Source: Sphagnum magellanicum (taxonomy: Eukaryota; Streptophyta; Sphagnopsida; Sphagnales; Sphagnaceae). Taken from it: DNA of 64,000 nt. Positions 47,316 to 59,770 of the stretch are shown in pieces. The translations under genes and the position numbers were made by a program. The notes below the pieces were generated by a model. That model was not told the DNA's origin. It did no database searches and saw only the letters and a list, made by a program, of their open reading frames with translations. The stretch covers positions 14,595,061-14,659,060 of the forward strand of contig CM038912.1 in NCBI GenBank assembly GCA_021904315.1, in the 5' to 3' direction. How positions within the stretch are numbered: the first letter of the stretch is position 1; the number at the start of each line of letters is the position of its first letter.

Positions 47316-49195
47316 TTTGGGAATCAAAGTTGTGTACTACTTAATTGTATGAAACACATTCCCAAATCAACAAGATGAAAAAGTCAATACCCAATTCCAC
47401 CAAGTTGGATATATTTAAAACTACATGATCTCTCAAGCTATTGTAGACAAATCCGATCAATGATGAATGAAATACAACACATTAAGGTTCAACAATTTGC
47501 TATGTATTTATAACGTAATGATACAAACATAATAAAATAATAGGTTCTCTTGATTTGTTGATGATTGAAATCATGGCACATTGTCAACATGGAAGACATG
47601 AATCCAATATGGTTTTAATAAACATTAATGGTTTTAAACATTCAATACAATTCATGATGTCTTCCCTACATACCATACCCCCATTGATTTATTGAGTTTG
47701 CCACCAATTTGTCAACTTATGAACATTTTCAAATGTTTTTTCACAAACAATAATATCATAATAAATGAACAATTTTGGTGTAAATTAAATTATTTTTCAT
47801 ATTGCCAAACTTTTGAAAATTGATTTATTCCTTGTGCCAAAATATTTATAAAATTAATTAATTTGCAAGTTTTTCATTATTGGGTTTGAATTGTAGACCT
47901 TAAAAATCAAGAACTTAATATTAAAATAGTTTAGACACACTAGACTATTCCATAAACACAACATAATTTTATTTTTATTTTTTATACCCATCACATGTCG
48001 AAAATTCCAAAATTAAAAAACTAAGTGCCAAAGTTATAATTATAATTTAAACTAATTATATAACAATTTGTTGCCGAATCCAATCAAGGAGTACGATATA
48101 AAGATGAGTCTATAAACCGATGCAAGCCCAATCCACTAACATGGTGGAATTGGATGTCGGCAAGTATTTACAATTACTTTTTCATTATTCAATTCAAAGT
48201 GCATGAAAAATGTGAGAAGAATAAACCTTGGAGAGCTTGTAAATATGTTAACCAAATCATGGTACATATTGAGAACATGTAAAAGTATGGATTTCCCATG
48301 CCCCAAATTAAACTATTATTGATTTGCATATCCCATATATATATTCTAAAACTTAAATGATTTTTTGTTCAAACTTTGATTGATTTTCAAAAATTCAAAA
48401 CCCTAAAGGTGAATCATCATTCAAGGTATTACTAGTGGCATCACCAATCTTGTTGGGATTTCAAGTGTTGCTTCATAAATCATCACCTATTTCCTTAAAA
48501 CATGAATGATGCAACATATGTCACCTAAATGGTACCAAATGACTTTCCATTTTTCCCCCTTTTTAAAGATGGGCACTTTTTTAGTTTTGTTATTACTACT
48601 ATTGCCTTATGTCTCAGCTCACTACCATTACCACAAAGGGGCCAATAAGGTGGCATGTCCTTTATGCAAGAATTTTTTAATTTTGTAATACATAAGGGGC
48701 CTTTTTGGTACTAATCTAGTTAGTGATCACAATCACCTTAATAAAATCGCCACAATCACCAATTTATTTATCCACAATAACCCAATTGGGTATTATGGAT
48801 AACATGTAACATAGCTTAATAATGTTGAATTGAAACCACAATCAGTTACAAAGTGGGATTGAACCCTAATTCCACTCGGCCTATTGACTTGGTATAATTT
48901 TTATGTTATTTCCCACATTTATCATAATTATGTAAAAACTAAAATGCTTATTGATTTTAAGCACATGAAAAGTGATATATGGTTGTAGATATTAGCAATA
49001 AACCCATATAGTTTTGCAATCAACCATGAACAAATTACACTATGAACATGAATCATTAAAATGTTTTAGCAAAAGTGTTCATTGTGACCCAATGAACAGT
49101 TGTAGGGAAAATAAGGTATGGTAAAAAAAATAAAAATCATATTTCACACATTATTGCATAATATAAAACTACAATTATAGGAACAATGCATAAAT
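47316..49195. other. 5' flank of the STIG1-like gene and AT-rich DNA
   Basis: No sure gene. A small plus-strand ORF, 48569-48688, encodes 39 residues that begin with a signal-peptide-like MGTFLVLLLLLLPYVSA, then a His/Tyr stretch and CPLC. It could be a secreted peptide or chance; nothing else supports it. Confidence 0.35.
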
Positions 49196-49360
49196 AGTAG
49201 CTTCAGGGATTTTGGCCCCTAGGTAATAATAATATGTTTAATTTTATGTGAGGGTTTCTGAAAGATGACATTTTTTGGCTTGTGTTGAAGAAACTTGAGA
49301 GTAGTTATAGAATTATAATATCTTGAAGGATTTTGGTTTCTTTTAGAAGGTTTTTTGAAG
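49196..49360 (+). mobile_element. Repeat family A, truncated copy
   Basis: Starts at TAGTAGCTTCAGGGATTTTG, exactly after the point where the MITE inserted in copy 1, and matches through TATAATATCTTGAAGGATTT. The left part is missing. Confidence 0.75.
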
Positions 49361-51719
49361 ACGAGGTTTTGTCAAAACTAGTCAGGAAGGAACCCAAGGT
49401 TCTATCAAATTATAGCAATAACTTAATCAAAAGGTTTGAACTCTTCTTCGAAAGCTAGAATGATATGATAACATTATTTAAACCAATGTTGGGTTAGTGC
49501 CCATTTTGGAGGGTAAGAATTGTTGATTTTGGTTTCAATTGATAAAAACCAAATCTGAACCAAGATTTGATTTTCAAAATTAGAATGGCAATCAAAATCA
49601 AAAATAAAATAAAATTTAAGGAAACTAGATCCAAAATTGGATTTTTGGTTTTATTTATGAGTGAAAGGTCCAATCACGCTAATAAAAGTCACACTCCTCC
49701 CTTTATACATTGTGTTTTTTTCACTGTTTTTTTCAAAAATATTCTTAGTATATTTTCAACGTATATATATTTTTTTAATTTCAATTTTTTTTAATATTAG
49801 TATATTAAGGTTTGAATTTTTTTTCAAAATTATGTTATTTAAATTTTTTAATTGTGTTTTGTGTGTTTTTATTGTTTAATTGTTGTTTAAAAGTGAAAGT
49901 TACATAACATTATTTGTCTTTTCTAGGACTACCCATTTGTGCATTTGTGGATTGTGAAACATATAATTTGAAACAAGTGGCTCATATTTGTGTAATGACT
50001 TTGCCCCATATGGCCAATTTAAATGAACAACAATCAAAACAATGAATGTTTCATGAAGTTCCCAAAAAATGAACTTGAATTCACAATAAAATTTGATGAA
50101 TATTTTCTTAAATGTGAGACCAAATGTTTTGACCCATAATGGCAAGTTCAAACTTAAGAAAATTAAATAAGAAATTTTTCCATGAAGTTCCTAAAAAATG
50201 AATTCACAAGAGGTAAAATACGAAATGAAATTCTCAAAAAATCAAACTGACAACAACTAAAATAGGATGTGTGTCATGATGTCTTAAAAAATCAAATCAC
50301 AATAGTTAGATCACAAATTTTCCATCTCACAATTTGGTAATCAAAATCATGTGAAAATTGTTTTTTCATGGGTTTGTATGACATCATGCATTTAAAACAT
50401 GGATGATGCACATATAAGTAGGATGAAATATCTTACTTAGTAAAATATCAAATTTGTGATTAGTAAAATAAGAATTTTTTCATGAAGCTTTGAAATTTTG
50501 AACTCATTGATCACTATAGCACTTGGTAAACATTAATCAAAATGTCAAACCAAATAAATCCAAGTTCCTAAAACTTGAACTCACAATTCATAATAATTAT
50601 TGGTGAACATTTTTCAAAATGGAGGACCAAATAAAAACTACATTGTTTCTTAGTCTTTCAATTATAGGTGGAGCTAACAAACACCCTCTTTTGTTATGGA
50701 GGAAAACTTACAAAAGAATGAGGTGAAAATAGCAAATAATCAAAGTCTTATAACTAGCCCACCTTGAACCCATAACCAACATGCCTCATAAAAGCTTAGA
50801 ATCATGAACTAAAGGAATTGATAATCCAAAAAATTTGACCCCAACCCTGAAATAGATGGGTTTTAGTTTTTGAAAATATTTCCTAGACCTAGAACTACTA
50901 CTAGGTCATCCATTTTATTAAAAACATGAAACTTGAACTCAATGAATCCTCAAAACACCCCCCACCAAACAAATACTGGTTTAAGCCATGTGTTGTTTGG
51001 TTCTTGATCTTGGAACAACCTTCAATTTTAGTTTATTATTATTATTTATTCATTGATAAAAACTTTGGTGCAATTTTTGGAATAGTTCTTTGGATTATTC
51101 AAACCTCCAAAGTCTTCCCCCAAAAAATTGGAGTTCAATCCAATTTAAGACTAGGTTTAGTTCTATTTACATTGCATCCAACTAAAATTAAAAACTTGCC
51201 TAGACATCCACTCTCATGGAGTGGGGTATTACCATAGTACAAGGACAAATTGAGCACATGTTTGTTGAATAAATAATTAAGTTTGAAGATTCCATGTCAA
51301 GAAACAGAATATTACAAAATATTTTTCAATTAATATAATTTGTGCCCAAGCCACCAAGGTATTATGGTAGAGTAGGAAAAAATTAGGGAAATACAAAATC
51401 AAGAAAAGAAAATCATGACCATCAATGAGTTGGTAGCCACTTGGGTATCAGTTTAATGGTAATTTTATCTTGGGATTAAATCAAAATGATATGATGGCAT
51501 AATTTTTTTCCCTTTTGTTTAGTGATGTAGTGTGTAACTAACACCACCACAATTTATTTCATAAGGTTTGTTGAAAGTTGGATTTTCGTAACTTTAAAAG
51601 CAAGTTTTAATTTATTTTTAAAAAATATGTACTCGGGATTCCAAGGGAGTTCATCAACATGATGAAGATTATGTTTTTGGATGTCAAGGCCAATATCATA
51701 ATCAATGGGAAATTGTCCA
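49361..51719. other. Gene-poor AT-rich DNA
   Basis: No supported gene; ORFs are AT-biased and motif-free. Repeated phrases such as AAAATCAAA and CATGAAGTTCC(T/C)AAAAAATGAA (near 50050 and 50180) suggest local short duplications. Confidence 0.45.
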
Positions 51720-53130
51720 AAGGATCTGCAATCAAATGAAGGGTGCAGCAAGGTGTTAGCACTCTATTTGTTCTTCATCATTGGGGAAACCTTTAATGTG
51801 GTGATCCATGAAGGTCTCACAATTAACAAAATTCAAGGGGTTCAACTTTTTATATCAATGAAAGATCAAGTGATAACATAATATGTTGATGATACTAGCT
51901 TTGCAATAAAAGCTTTTTAGGTGGGTGTGGCACGACTAGCACAAATACTATAACTTTTCAACCATGCCTTGGATTTTCAAATTAATCAATCTAAATCAAT
52001 TGCATTTTGGCTAAGGGGCATGTAGAAAGACCAACTTAAATAGTTTGGACATTTGGTTGGATGTGGGCCAACTTGAAAGCCATCTTTAAGTTGCTTAGGA
52101 CACATTTCAATCTTTCCCTAGATTTGGTGGAGGTGAAAAAGTTATTGTTGGAGAAGGTTTGACAAAAACTAACCTATTTTTCATAGATTTCATAGGTCAT
52201 GATTTGGTAATAATAATCATGTGAAATTTGCTTTTCATAGGTTCATATGGAATAAATATAGGGGTCATTCATCTACTTATATTGTTTGAAAATCAATGTC
52301 ATGTGCTTGTTTGTATTGTTTAAACATAGATTTTGTATGTATATTCCTGTTGTTTACACATGAAAGTCATACATATGACTTTCATGTTTAAACGATATGA
52401 ATCCATGAAATAATAAATTTCACACAAATTCAAAACGAAACCATGAAGCTTATAAATTTGTGATGTTGGTCAACAATAAAGTTATTGCTAGCATGAAAGA
52501 AGGTAGTGGTCAATAATATCCTCCTTTCTACCTTACAATATTTTGTCAATGTATGGGGAGGAATTAAGGAAGGATTTTAAAAAAAACTAAATATCTAAAT
52601 AACTATCTATGGGTTATCTCAACAAATATTTACATATGTTGAATAGCTTCGGATTAGTGTTGTGAGAAAATAAATGATGGTGGTTTAAACTACCTTATGG
52701 ACCCAATAAAGGCCATGAATGCATTTTTTTCCAAATGGGTTCTACATCCATTTGAATTGGGAATCTTTTAACTTACAAGAGCTTTTGAAGTTTAGGCTAA
52801 GGAACGTTGAACTTCATAAATGAGGAAAATGGCCCCCTAACCTTAAGTTGTATGTCCAAATAAACCACAAGGGAGCCCTTGGTTTGGCCATTTGGAGCTA
52901 ACTAAAGAAGGCATGGGCTAAGATGGCAAAGGAACTAAAGCCTAACTATTCAAAATCAAAAAAGAGGCACTAGTTATTAGCTTTTGTTGGAACCTTGGAT
53001 AGGGGGTTTCTCAAAAGGGGAAACTACTAAATTACATTCCTTGCGCTAGATTGCCATTGTGAACATTTGGGGAACTGCTAAGGGCATATTTGTTATTGTA
53101 AAAGATATTAAGGAAAGTTTGTGCTTTTAA
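51720..53130 (+). pseudogene. Decayed LINE reverse transcriptase and C-terminal region
   Basis: Conceptual translation across frameshifts gives RVQQGVSTLF (the QG block of LINE reverse transcriptases) near 51740, then GETFNVVIHEGL and the catalytic YVDDTSF at 51882-51902, followed by LDFQINQSKSIAFW. This order is typical of the palm of L1-type plant LINEs. Weak similarity to the region beyond the reverse transcriptase goes on to about 53.1 kb (ITKAW-type segment near 52900). Many stops and frameshifts mean a dead copy. No endonuclease domain or poly-A tail was identified, so the borders are approximate. Confidence 0.6.
52352..52393. repeat. 19-bp inverted repeat with 4-bp loop
   Basis: GTTTACACATGAAAGTCAT (52352-52370), loop ACAT, then ATGACTTTCATGTTTAAAC (52375-52393). 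The arms differ at one position. It sits within the decayed LINE. Confidence 0.9.
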
Positions 53131-55110
53131 AAAAAAAAAGATAAGGTGTGAAAGGATTGTTTTTAAGTTGGGAAAGCTTACAAAAAATGCAAGATGGCTA
53201 CTACATGGCATGGGAAATGAGATTATTAATTCCTTGTATAATATGCCAAACTAGTTCCACCTTTAGTCCTGAATGCAGGTTGGTTGCACAACAATTAAAC
53301 ATCCCAATAAAAGTGAATTTACACTTAATTGGGGCATAATTTAAAACATTTACACCATTTAGAAACATATGAATAATTGCCAAAAGGAATTTGGGTTGCA
53401 TTAATGAGAAAGTGGCACAAGTTGGGTGGTGGAAATCATTAAAGGTCAAAGAAAGGTGTGTTTCTTGGTGTTTTGTGACAAGGTGGGTCTTTGGAAATTG
53501 ACCTTAAGGTATACTCATGGAAAGGAAGGGAATCTCTACTATCTTTTATCACAATGTTAAGAAACTCCATGCTTAAGACTAATATAATGCAAAAGAGGTG
53601 GAATGAACTCTTACCACTTAATTTCAAGTTAAGGTGGACCAACACATGAAAATAATAATAGAAAAGAAAAGAGGTTGTTTTCATATGAGCTATATGGAAT
53701 ATGGTAGTTGCCATAAACAAGTCATTCAATTACACTTGCCCTTTCTTTGGAATTTATAGCAAATCAATCTTGCATAGATTTGGGGGAATGTTAGCATGCC
53801 TAACGCACATGGGGTTATGTTCACGAAATCCTATATTACTTAATGGGTGGAACCAAGTCCGCCCAATAGGCCACAACTATGCAATGGAAACATTATGTTT
53901 TTATTACCAAAATTCCCAAAACATTTCACAAGATAGTAGGATCATGTTCATTTCTTAGGATGATCACATTTTAAACCATTTGGATCCAATGGAATGACTT
54001 GGTCTTTATTAATAAAGAATGGCAAATTGGTAGAATCTAAAAAATTATTTGGGATGCCTTGATTGATTATGGTAGGGTGGTTTAGGATAGATGTTTGAGG
54101 TTAATCAAGTGTTCTCTAGGAATTAGAGGAAGTTCCTTGGAGTTTTTGACAAGAGTTGGGGAAGAAACCATGTAATTTGACCTAGATTAGATAGAGAGTT
54201 AATGGTATTATGATAAGTTGAGAAGAGGCTTCAGTAATTAGGTTGGTGTTTGAATGCACGGTGATGCTCCCCTAGGTGCGGTTGGTATTTGTGTTTTTTC
54301 AGAATGGATTTTCTCATTTGTGCCAAAAAAACCTTATACTTATGTGGTTAAAAAACTTAGAGCTATTTTTAAGAAAACATTAACTTCATCCAAGTTTCAA
54401 TTTTAGCAAGAGAAATCTAATGGCCCATATGCAAATTTTATATCGACAAATTTTTAATTTCTAATCTAGATACCTATCTAGAATCTAAACATGAACCTTC
54501 TAGTGTCATTAGTTTAAATTAGGTTTATTATTTTTGAGTTTTAGATTGGTTAGGGAACTAATTAAAAAGTGGACCTTTGTTACTAAGGACCATTTTAAAT
54601 GAAGGTCTATGTTAGAAGTTTTGTGATAATTACATGTTTTTATTTTAGTTAACATAATTATTATAGATAACTTAGAATAATTGGGGTTGGAATTAGTTCT
54701 ATTGTGAATGTGATTCTAGACATTTCGTGTTAGGATACAATCCTTTTGTTAGTGGTTTCAAATCACTTTTGGTGATTTGAAATTCCATAACATAGTGTGT
54801 TATGTTTTTCAGTTTTTCTTATGTTTGTGTAGCTTTTCATTACACATGGTGTTTGTGTTTTGTTTTCTATGTTTTGGGCTTGGATTCCTATGTTGTTGTA
54901 AGTGAACTTGTTTTGAATCACCAAAAGTGCAATTTAGTTTTGTTTGGTGTTGTAGTTAGATTTAATGGATTAAACATTATTTTGTGTTTCATTTTTTGCA
55001 TGATTTATAAATTATGTTTGCAAAAGTTTTATTCTAGCTAAAAATTATAAATGTTCATAGCTTGGTTTGAAAAACCTTCGAAAGTAATTTTGGTCTTTTT
55101 TTGAGTGACT
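53131..55110. other. Decayed sequence between the LINE and gypsy remnants
   Basis: No intact gene. Around 54245-54300 a translated stretch (NAHGDAPLGAVGICVF) weakly resembles an RNase H-type start; it may be a further LINE or gypsy remnant. The AT-rich, hydrophobic ORF at 54802-55041 looks like chance. Confidence 0.35.
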
Positions 55111-55741
55111 TTCATTAACACTTTGTGAGGTGTTGAACCCCACTAGGGGTTTGGTTACCCCGAAACATGGAGAAAAAATATGCAAGAACTATTAAAGGGA
55201 TAGCCATTGGAAACACTTGAAAGGTGTGACAAAAAAACACAAAGGCAACCCATTCGAAGACAACCATTCTAATTACACACTAATTGGAACATTATAAGGT
55301 TGGGAGCCATGCTTATCCAATTTGATGATGATGGTCGAAAGTTTGTGGTGGCATATGCCAATTGGCCCGACAACAAGATAGAAACCAACTACAACTCATA
55401 TGAAGGGGAATGCCTTATAATTGTTTCATTAACACTTTGTGAGGTGTTGAACCCCACTAGGGGTCTGGTTACCCCGAAACATGGAGAAAAAATATGCAAG
55501 AACTATTAAAGGAATAGCCATTGGAAACACTTGAAAGGTGTGACAAAAAAACACAAAGGCAACCCATTCGAAGACAACCATTCTAATTACACACTAATTG
55601 GAACATTGTAAGGTTGGGAATCGTGCTTATCCAATTTGATGATGATGGTCGAAAGTTTGTGGTGGCATATGCCAATTGGCCCAACAACAAGATAGAAACC
55701 AACTACAACTCATATGAAGGGGAATGCTTTATAATTGTTTG
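55111..55741 (+). repeat. Tandem duplication of a 314-bp unit within gypsy RNase H
   Basis: TTCATTAACACTTTGTGAGG begins both copies, at 55111 and 55425. They differ at only a few positions (for example GGGGTTTGG versus GGGGTCTGG, GGGAGCCATGC versus GGGAATCGTGC), far fewer than the decay of the surrounding element. Confidence 0.95.
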
Positions 55742-58010
55742 GGCAATTTCATCATTCCAATGTTACTTTTATGGTAGTTCTTTCACCTTGGTTATTGATC
55801 ACTAACCTTTCAAGTTTTTTATGGAATTAAATTAACTCATAGGAAAGTTAATCAAATGGGCATTTATTCTGTAGGAATATGATTTTGATGTTATTCACAA
55901 GGTTGGTAGGGTTAATCAAAATGTCAATAGGTTGAGTCAAAATTCACGTTCCAACGAAGGAAAGGATCCACATGAGCTTGGTGGCATGATGATATGGATT
56001 TGGAGGTGGTACTAAGATGGCATACTTTTGCATACTTATGTACCTTGTTGGGATGTTCTAGGGATGTACCTAAGGCAAGACCGAGTAATGGGGATTCCTA
56101 AGAAAAGGATATTGAACCAAAGGGCAATGGTGTTTTGGATATACATGATGATTTATTTGTTATTGCATATTTACAAACAAGTGGGGGTTTTGGTTGGATT
56201 AACACCCAAGGAGCTAAATTGGGTTATGCACATGGTTAAACAATTTAAATGGGAAGGTAATTCCCTACTACGGGTGTGGATAGATGGATGAATATGGGTA
56301 ATACTTTGCACATAACAATGTGAGGGCCTTGTCAGCATGCTCACCAAAAGTTGGGTCATTTTGGGGTTCAACAAACTTATAATTTGCTCCAAACACAATA
56401 CTAATGGTGAAGGATGTAATTGCAAGTTTAACATTTTCTTTTTTGGTGTATGGTGTGTGATCAAATTTAAACATCATTCAATGCACCTACACCTCATCTA
56501 CAACCCTTACTAATTATGGGGCTAAAATATCGATGGAGTTTGGATTTTGCAAACTCATTGAGTTTGACACCTTGACATAACCTATATGTTTTGGTTATGA
56601 TCGAACATTTCTCCAAATGGTTGGAATTGGTGCCATTGTTGAATCATAGCAGTGAAAGATCTACCTATGCATTTTTGGACATAATGTTTAGTAGACTTGG
56701 TGTTCCAATAGAGATTTTTACTAACCAAGGCATGAAAATCCGTGGGGAATTCCAAGAGTTGTGTGAGAAGGCGTTGATAGATCATTAGATTTTTTCATAG
56801 GATCATCTCGAAGCAAATGGGTTAACCGAACAAATGGTACAAACAATGAAACAAGGATTGCATAAGTATGGCCTCCAAAAAGGTCATACTAGAGATTGGG
56901 ACCTCAAGTTACCATGGTGGGTCATTAGAAATAGGTTCAATTAGCAAGCCTCTTTTACATCATTTTCACCATATTTTTTGTTAATTTGTCATGACCCTAA
57001 ACTACCAACCTCCATTCGATGTGATGTTATGGTAGTAATGAATTTGGATGATCCTATAATGTGGTTTCAAGCATGTGAACAAATAATAGTTTTATTCAAA
57101 AGTGTGATGCTTATGGCTATGGAGAATCCAACAATTTCTTGGCACCATGATACTTTTCAGTATGCCACAATTCATGGAGGTGGTATTAACCTTAGATTCA
57201 TAAATTTGAGCTTGGAGATTTTGTGTACTTGTAGTAAACAATATTGATTACTTTGGATGTGACCACAATATGTGTTATTTTACATGTGCAAAAGGTTCTA
57301 CCTTTTGGAGTTTTATTGTTGAAAGATTGAAATGGTCAGAGACATGGAAGGATCACATGCATGTGTAATGTCATCTTCCTCATATGGATGGTTAGATTGA
57401 CCTTTATTTGGTAGTTATTCTTGTTAAACTTTGTTGTATGTTGTATGGGCAAGCCATAGGGGCGACCACCATGTTGATTTGTGATCAATGTTCACAAGAT
57501 TGTCATATGGGGTGTTTGACACCACCATTGCAAGAAGTTTTGGTTAGCAAATGATTTTGTCCTTAGTGCACCAAAAAAACCTAGGTTTTTATTCTTATAG
57601 TTAGATGGTAGGAAATTCCCTAGGTTTCTTTAATGGGACACACAATCGGCTAAGGATTTGGGGGATTACAAGTAGGCAATTAACGATGGGACTCCCATTT
57701 GCACCTAGCCTATTGGGCTTTTCACCTTAGAACCAATGTGTTTTCCTTTGAGAAATAGTCCATAAGAGTTTTTATGTTGCTATTTGGTTTCAAGGGATCT
57801 TAGCCCCAAATAGGGGGACAATTCGGATGGATGTATTAAGTTTATGAGGTGTGATGTTGTTTTATTTATGGATGTTGATAGTGATGGTTACAAGCATCGG
57901 CAATTGGACATCCAAGGTCCAATGAAATAGAACAATCCTACATATTGGATGAGCCATAAATTGGACCCATGCCCCTTATATGAGGGTCCAAGACCAAAAA
58001 GTGGAAACCA
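55300..58010 (+). pseudogene. Decayed Ty3/gypsy pol: RNase H, integrase, PHD finger and unknown C-terminal region
   Basis: Domains in order: RNase H (VVAYANWPDNKIETNYNSYE in copy 1; in copy 2 it goes on through SFTLVIDH and EYDFDVIHKVGRVNQNVN); an integrase zinc-binding region (KLGHFGVQQTYNLL near 56350); an integrase core (VMIEHFSKWLELVP from 56594, DQGMK-like site reading NQGMK, DHLEANGLTEQMVQ near 56800); and a C-terminal region (GVLLL near 57310). A PHD finger follows at 57432-57570, then about 130 codons in another frame to about 58010. The catalytic Asp of the integrase core appears as Asn in NQG, and many stops occur. No reverse transcriptase is found upstream. The element is inactive but its plan is readable. 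Confidence 0.8.
57432..57570 (+). other. PHD finger encoded in the gypsy polyprotein
   Basis: Reading frame from 57432: a Cys pair position (second ligand now Tyr, TAT at 57444), then MLICDQCSQDCHMGCLTPPL (57471-57530), and after stops at 57552 and 57564 the closing FC-P-C (Cys codons 57558 and 57567). Spacing C-x2-C-x4-H-x2-C and the CLTPPL..V tail match PHD fingers (C4HC3). The stops sit at the Trp position before FC and before the last Cys. PHD fingers bind histone H3 tails in cellular proteins; the same role here is inferred. Confidence 0.75.
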
Positions 58011-59544
58011 AGGCTAAACCTACATGGCACCATTTTGGATGGAAAACTCAATTGGTTTGAACCAAAAAACAAGGCTTAAAAGGGGAGCTCATGGTTTGAA
58101 GAACCTAGATGCAAGCTAGGGTCCAAGGCAAGATCCACCTCAAGGACTCAATTTGCTTCCAATGAGTCCAAATTGGTTCTTAGGAATTCAGACCCTAGAC
58201 CCCCATATAAAGTGGGCCTAAGTTAGACCCTTGTTGCTGCAATCCTTAGTTATGTAGGTGTCAATCAGCTTGTGGGCAGGCAAGTCTGGGTCTATGTCTA
58301 TGAATTAACCTGATTTCAGTTTTTCTTTTTTTTTTTAAAACTTGAAAACACGATTTCGATACATATAATGGATTTTTTGTGAAAAGAAATAGCCCTAATT
58401 TGCCAGATTTTGGGAAAAAAAAAGAAACTAAAATTGCCAGATTTCTACAACAGGTTCTTAGCAGATAGCCAAAATATAACAGAATTCTTAAGTTTTTTTA
58501 ATAAATTTTCATGTCTGGTCTATAGCCAAATTTGGTTAAATCTTTTTGTGGATGATTGCCCCTTTGGCTACCTCACAAAATCTCAAATCTCAACATCCAA
58601 ATTAAGATTTTTCCAACTTGTCAAATCTTACAAATTGGAAAATCTCAAATCTCAACATTTCGAAATGTTCATCAATATTTTCTGCACCATATAATACGAT
58701 TCTTTGTTGCCATGTGGGCAACTTGTTCTAAACCCAAGTTACCACATGGGCAATGTAGCCAATTTTCCAATAATAATAATAATAATAAAAATCCATATTC
58801 TCATATTCCAATTCATTACACGAAAAATTGGCTATTGATGGTACCAAGGTACAACTAATGCCAAACTCTTTCAACAAGTTTACAAAAAAAATAATTAAAA
58901 AGATTCTTTAATTTTCCTTGACAAGATTTTGTGCCTTGATTTTTTTAAAATTTTTTTTGAGAATTTCAAAATTTCTGAAAATGATTATAATATTATTTCT
59001 CACCTTGGGTGTGTCCCATATTTCAGTAAAGCCTAGTCCATGGGCTTTACTTGGTGTAAAGACCATGAAATTATTTGCTTTGCATTTTTTTCCCCCGTGA
59101 TACTCCAAGGGTATCTAGCAGATATACACGGAGTTATGGGGAAAAAAAAAGAAAAAAAAAAGAGGGCAGTTCTTTCAAAAAAACTTAATACTCACTGTTG
59201 TAGGCAATTACATTTTTGGAAAAAAAACATTTTCTGCTGCCCTACACAAAAATTATGCTCTATAAGGCTACCTCTAAATACACTATGAACTTGTCGTAAT
59301 GTTGGAATATGATTTTTTTGTTTTTGGTCAATCCCAAACTTGTTTATTGTCATGATATTTCCTCTTTTTTTAATCAATTAATTTTAAATTAATAACTACT
59401 TATTGGTTTATTAAATTTCAAATGAAAAATAACTTGGTAGATAAAATTACAACATACCTTTCTACAATTTTATTATTATTTTTTTTCTTCCACCCATATG
59501 TTTATTTAACCTTGATTTTAAGACAAATTAAAATAATTCTTACA
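58011..59544. other. No gene seen
   Basis: Tail of the gypsy region grading into AT-rich DNA. (AAT)n near 58770-58790. ORFs at 58410 and 58556 contain a local direct repeat (AAATCTCAAATCTCAACAT at about 58577 and 58639) and no domain. Confidence 0.45.
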
Positions 59545-59770
59545 AGGGTGATTTTTGGCACACCTACATTTAGGTGCATTCACACCTAAATGTTAAGTCA
59601 ATGTTAAGTGAAAAATATAAGTGGTACCCAATGTTAAAATGGGTGATTGTTTAATATTAATTAATGAATGTTAAACTTAACATAAAATTGTCGTGATAAA
59701 ATAGGGTTTAGGGTTTAGGTTCTAAATGACTAGCTTGTGTGTTAGGGGACTTTATTACTAGAGTCCTTAT
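59545..59770 (+). mobile_element. Repeat related to the 1.5-1.75 kb LTR-like region
   Basis: GGTGCATTCACACCTAAATG, TGTTAAGTCAATGTTAAGTG, TACCCAATGTTAAA, AACATAAAATTGTCGTGATAA and TTCTAAATGACTAG match, in order, the reverse complement of 1540-1690. It ends in TGTTAGGGGACT. Probably a diverged solo-LTR-like or element remnant; it also holds two TTTAGGG units near 59704-59719. Confidence 0.65.

Noticed and set aside
54802..55041. Hydrophobic ORF resembling a membrane protein
   Set aside because: T-rich DNA gives Phe/Val/Leu codons by default; no start context or domain supports it.
56171..56785. Minus-strand ORFs of 60-100 residues
   Set aside because: They are shadows of the plus-strand integrase region, which carries recognisable motifs.
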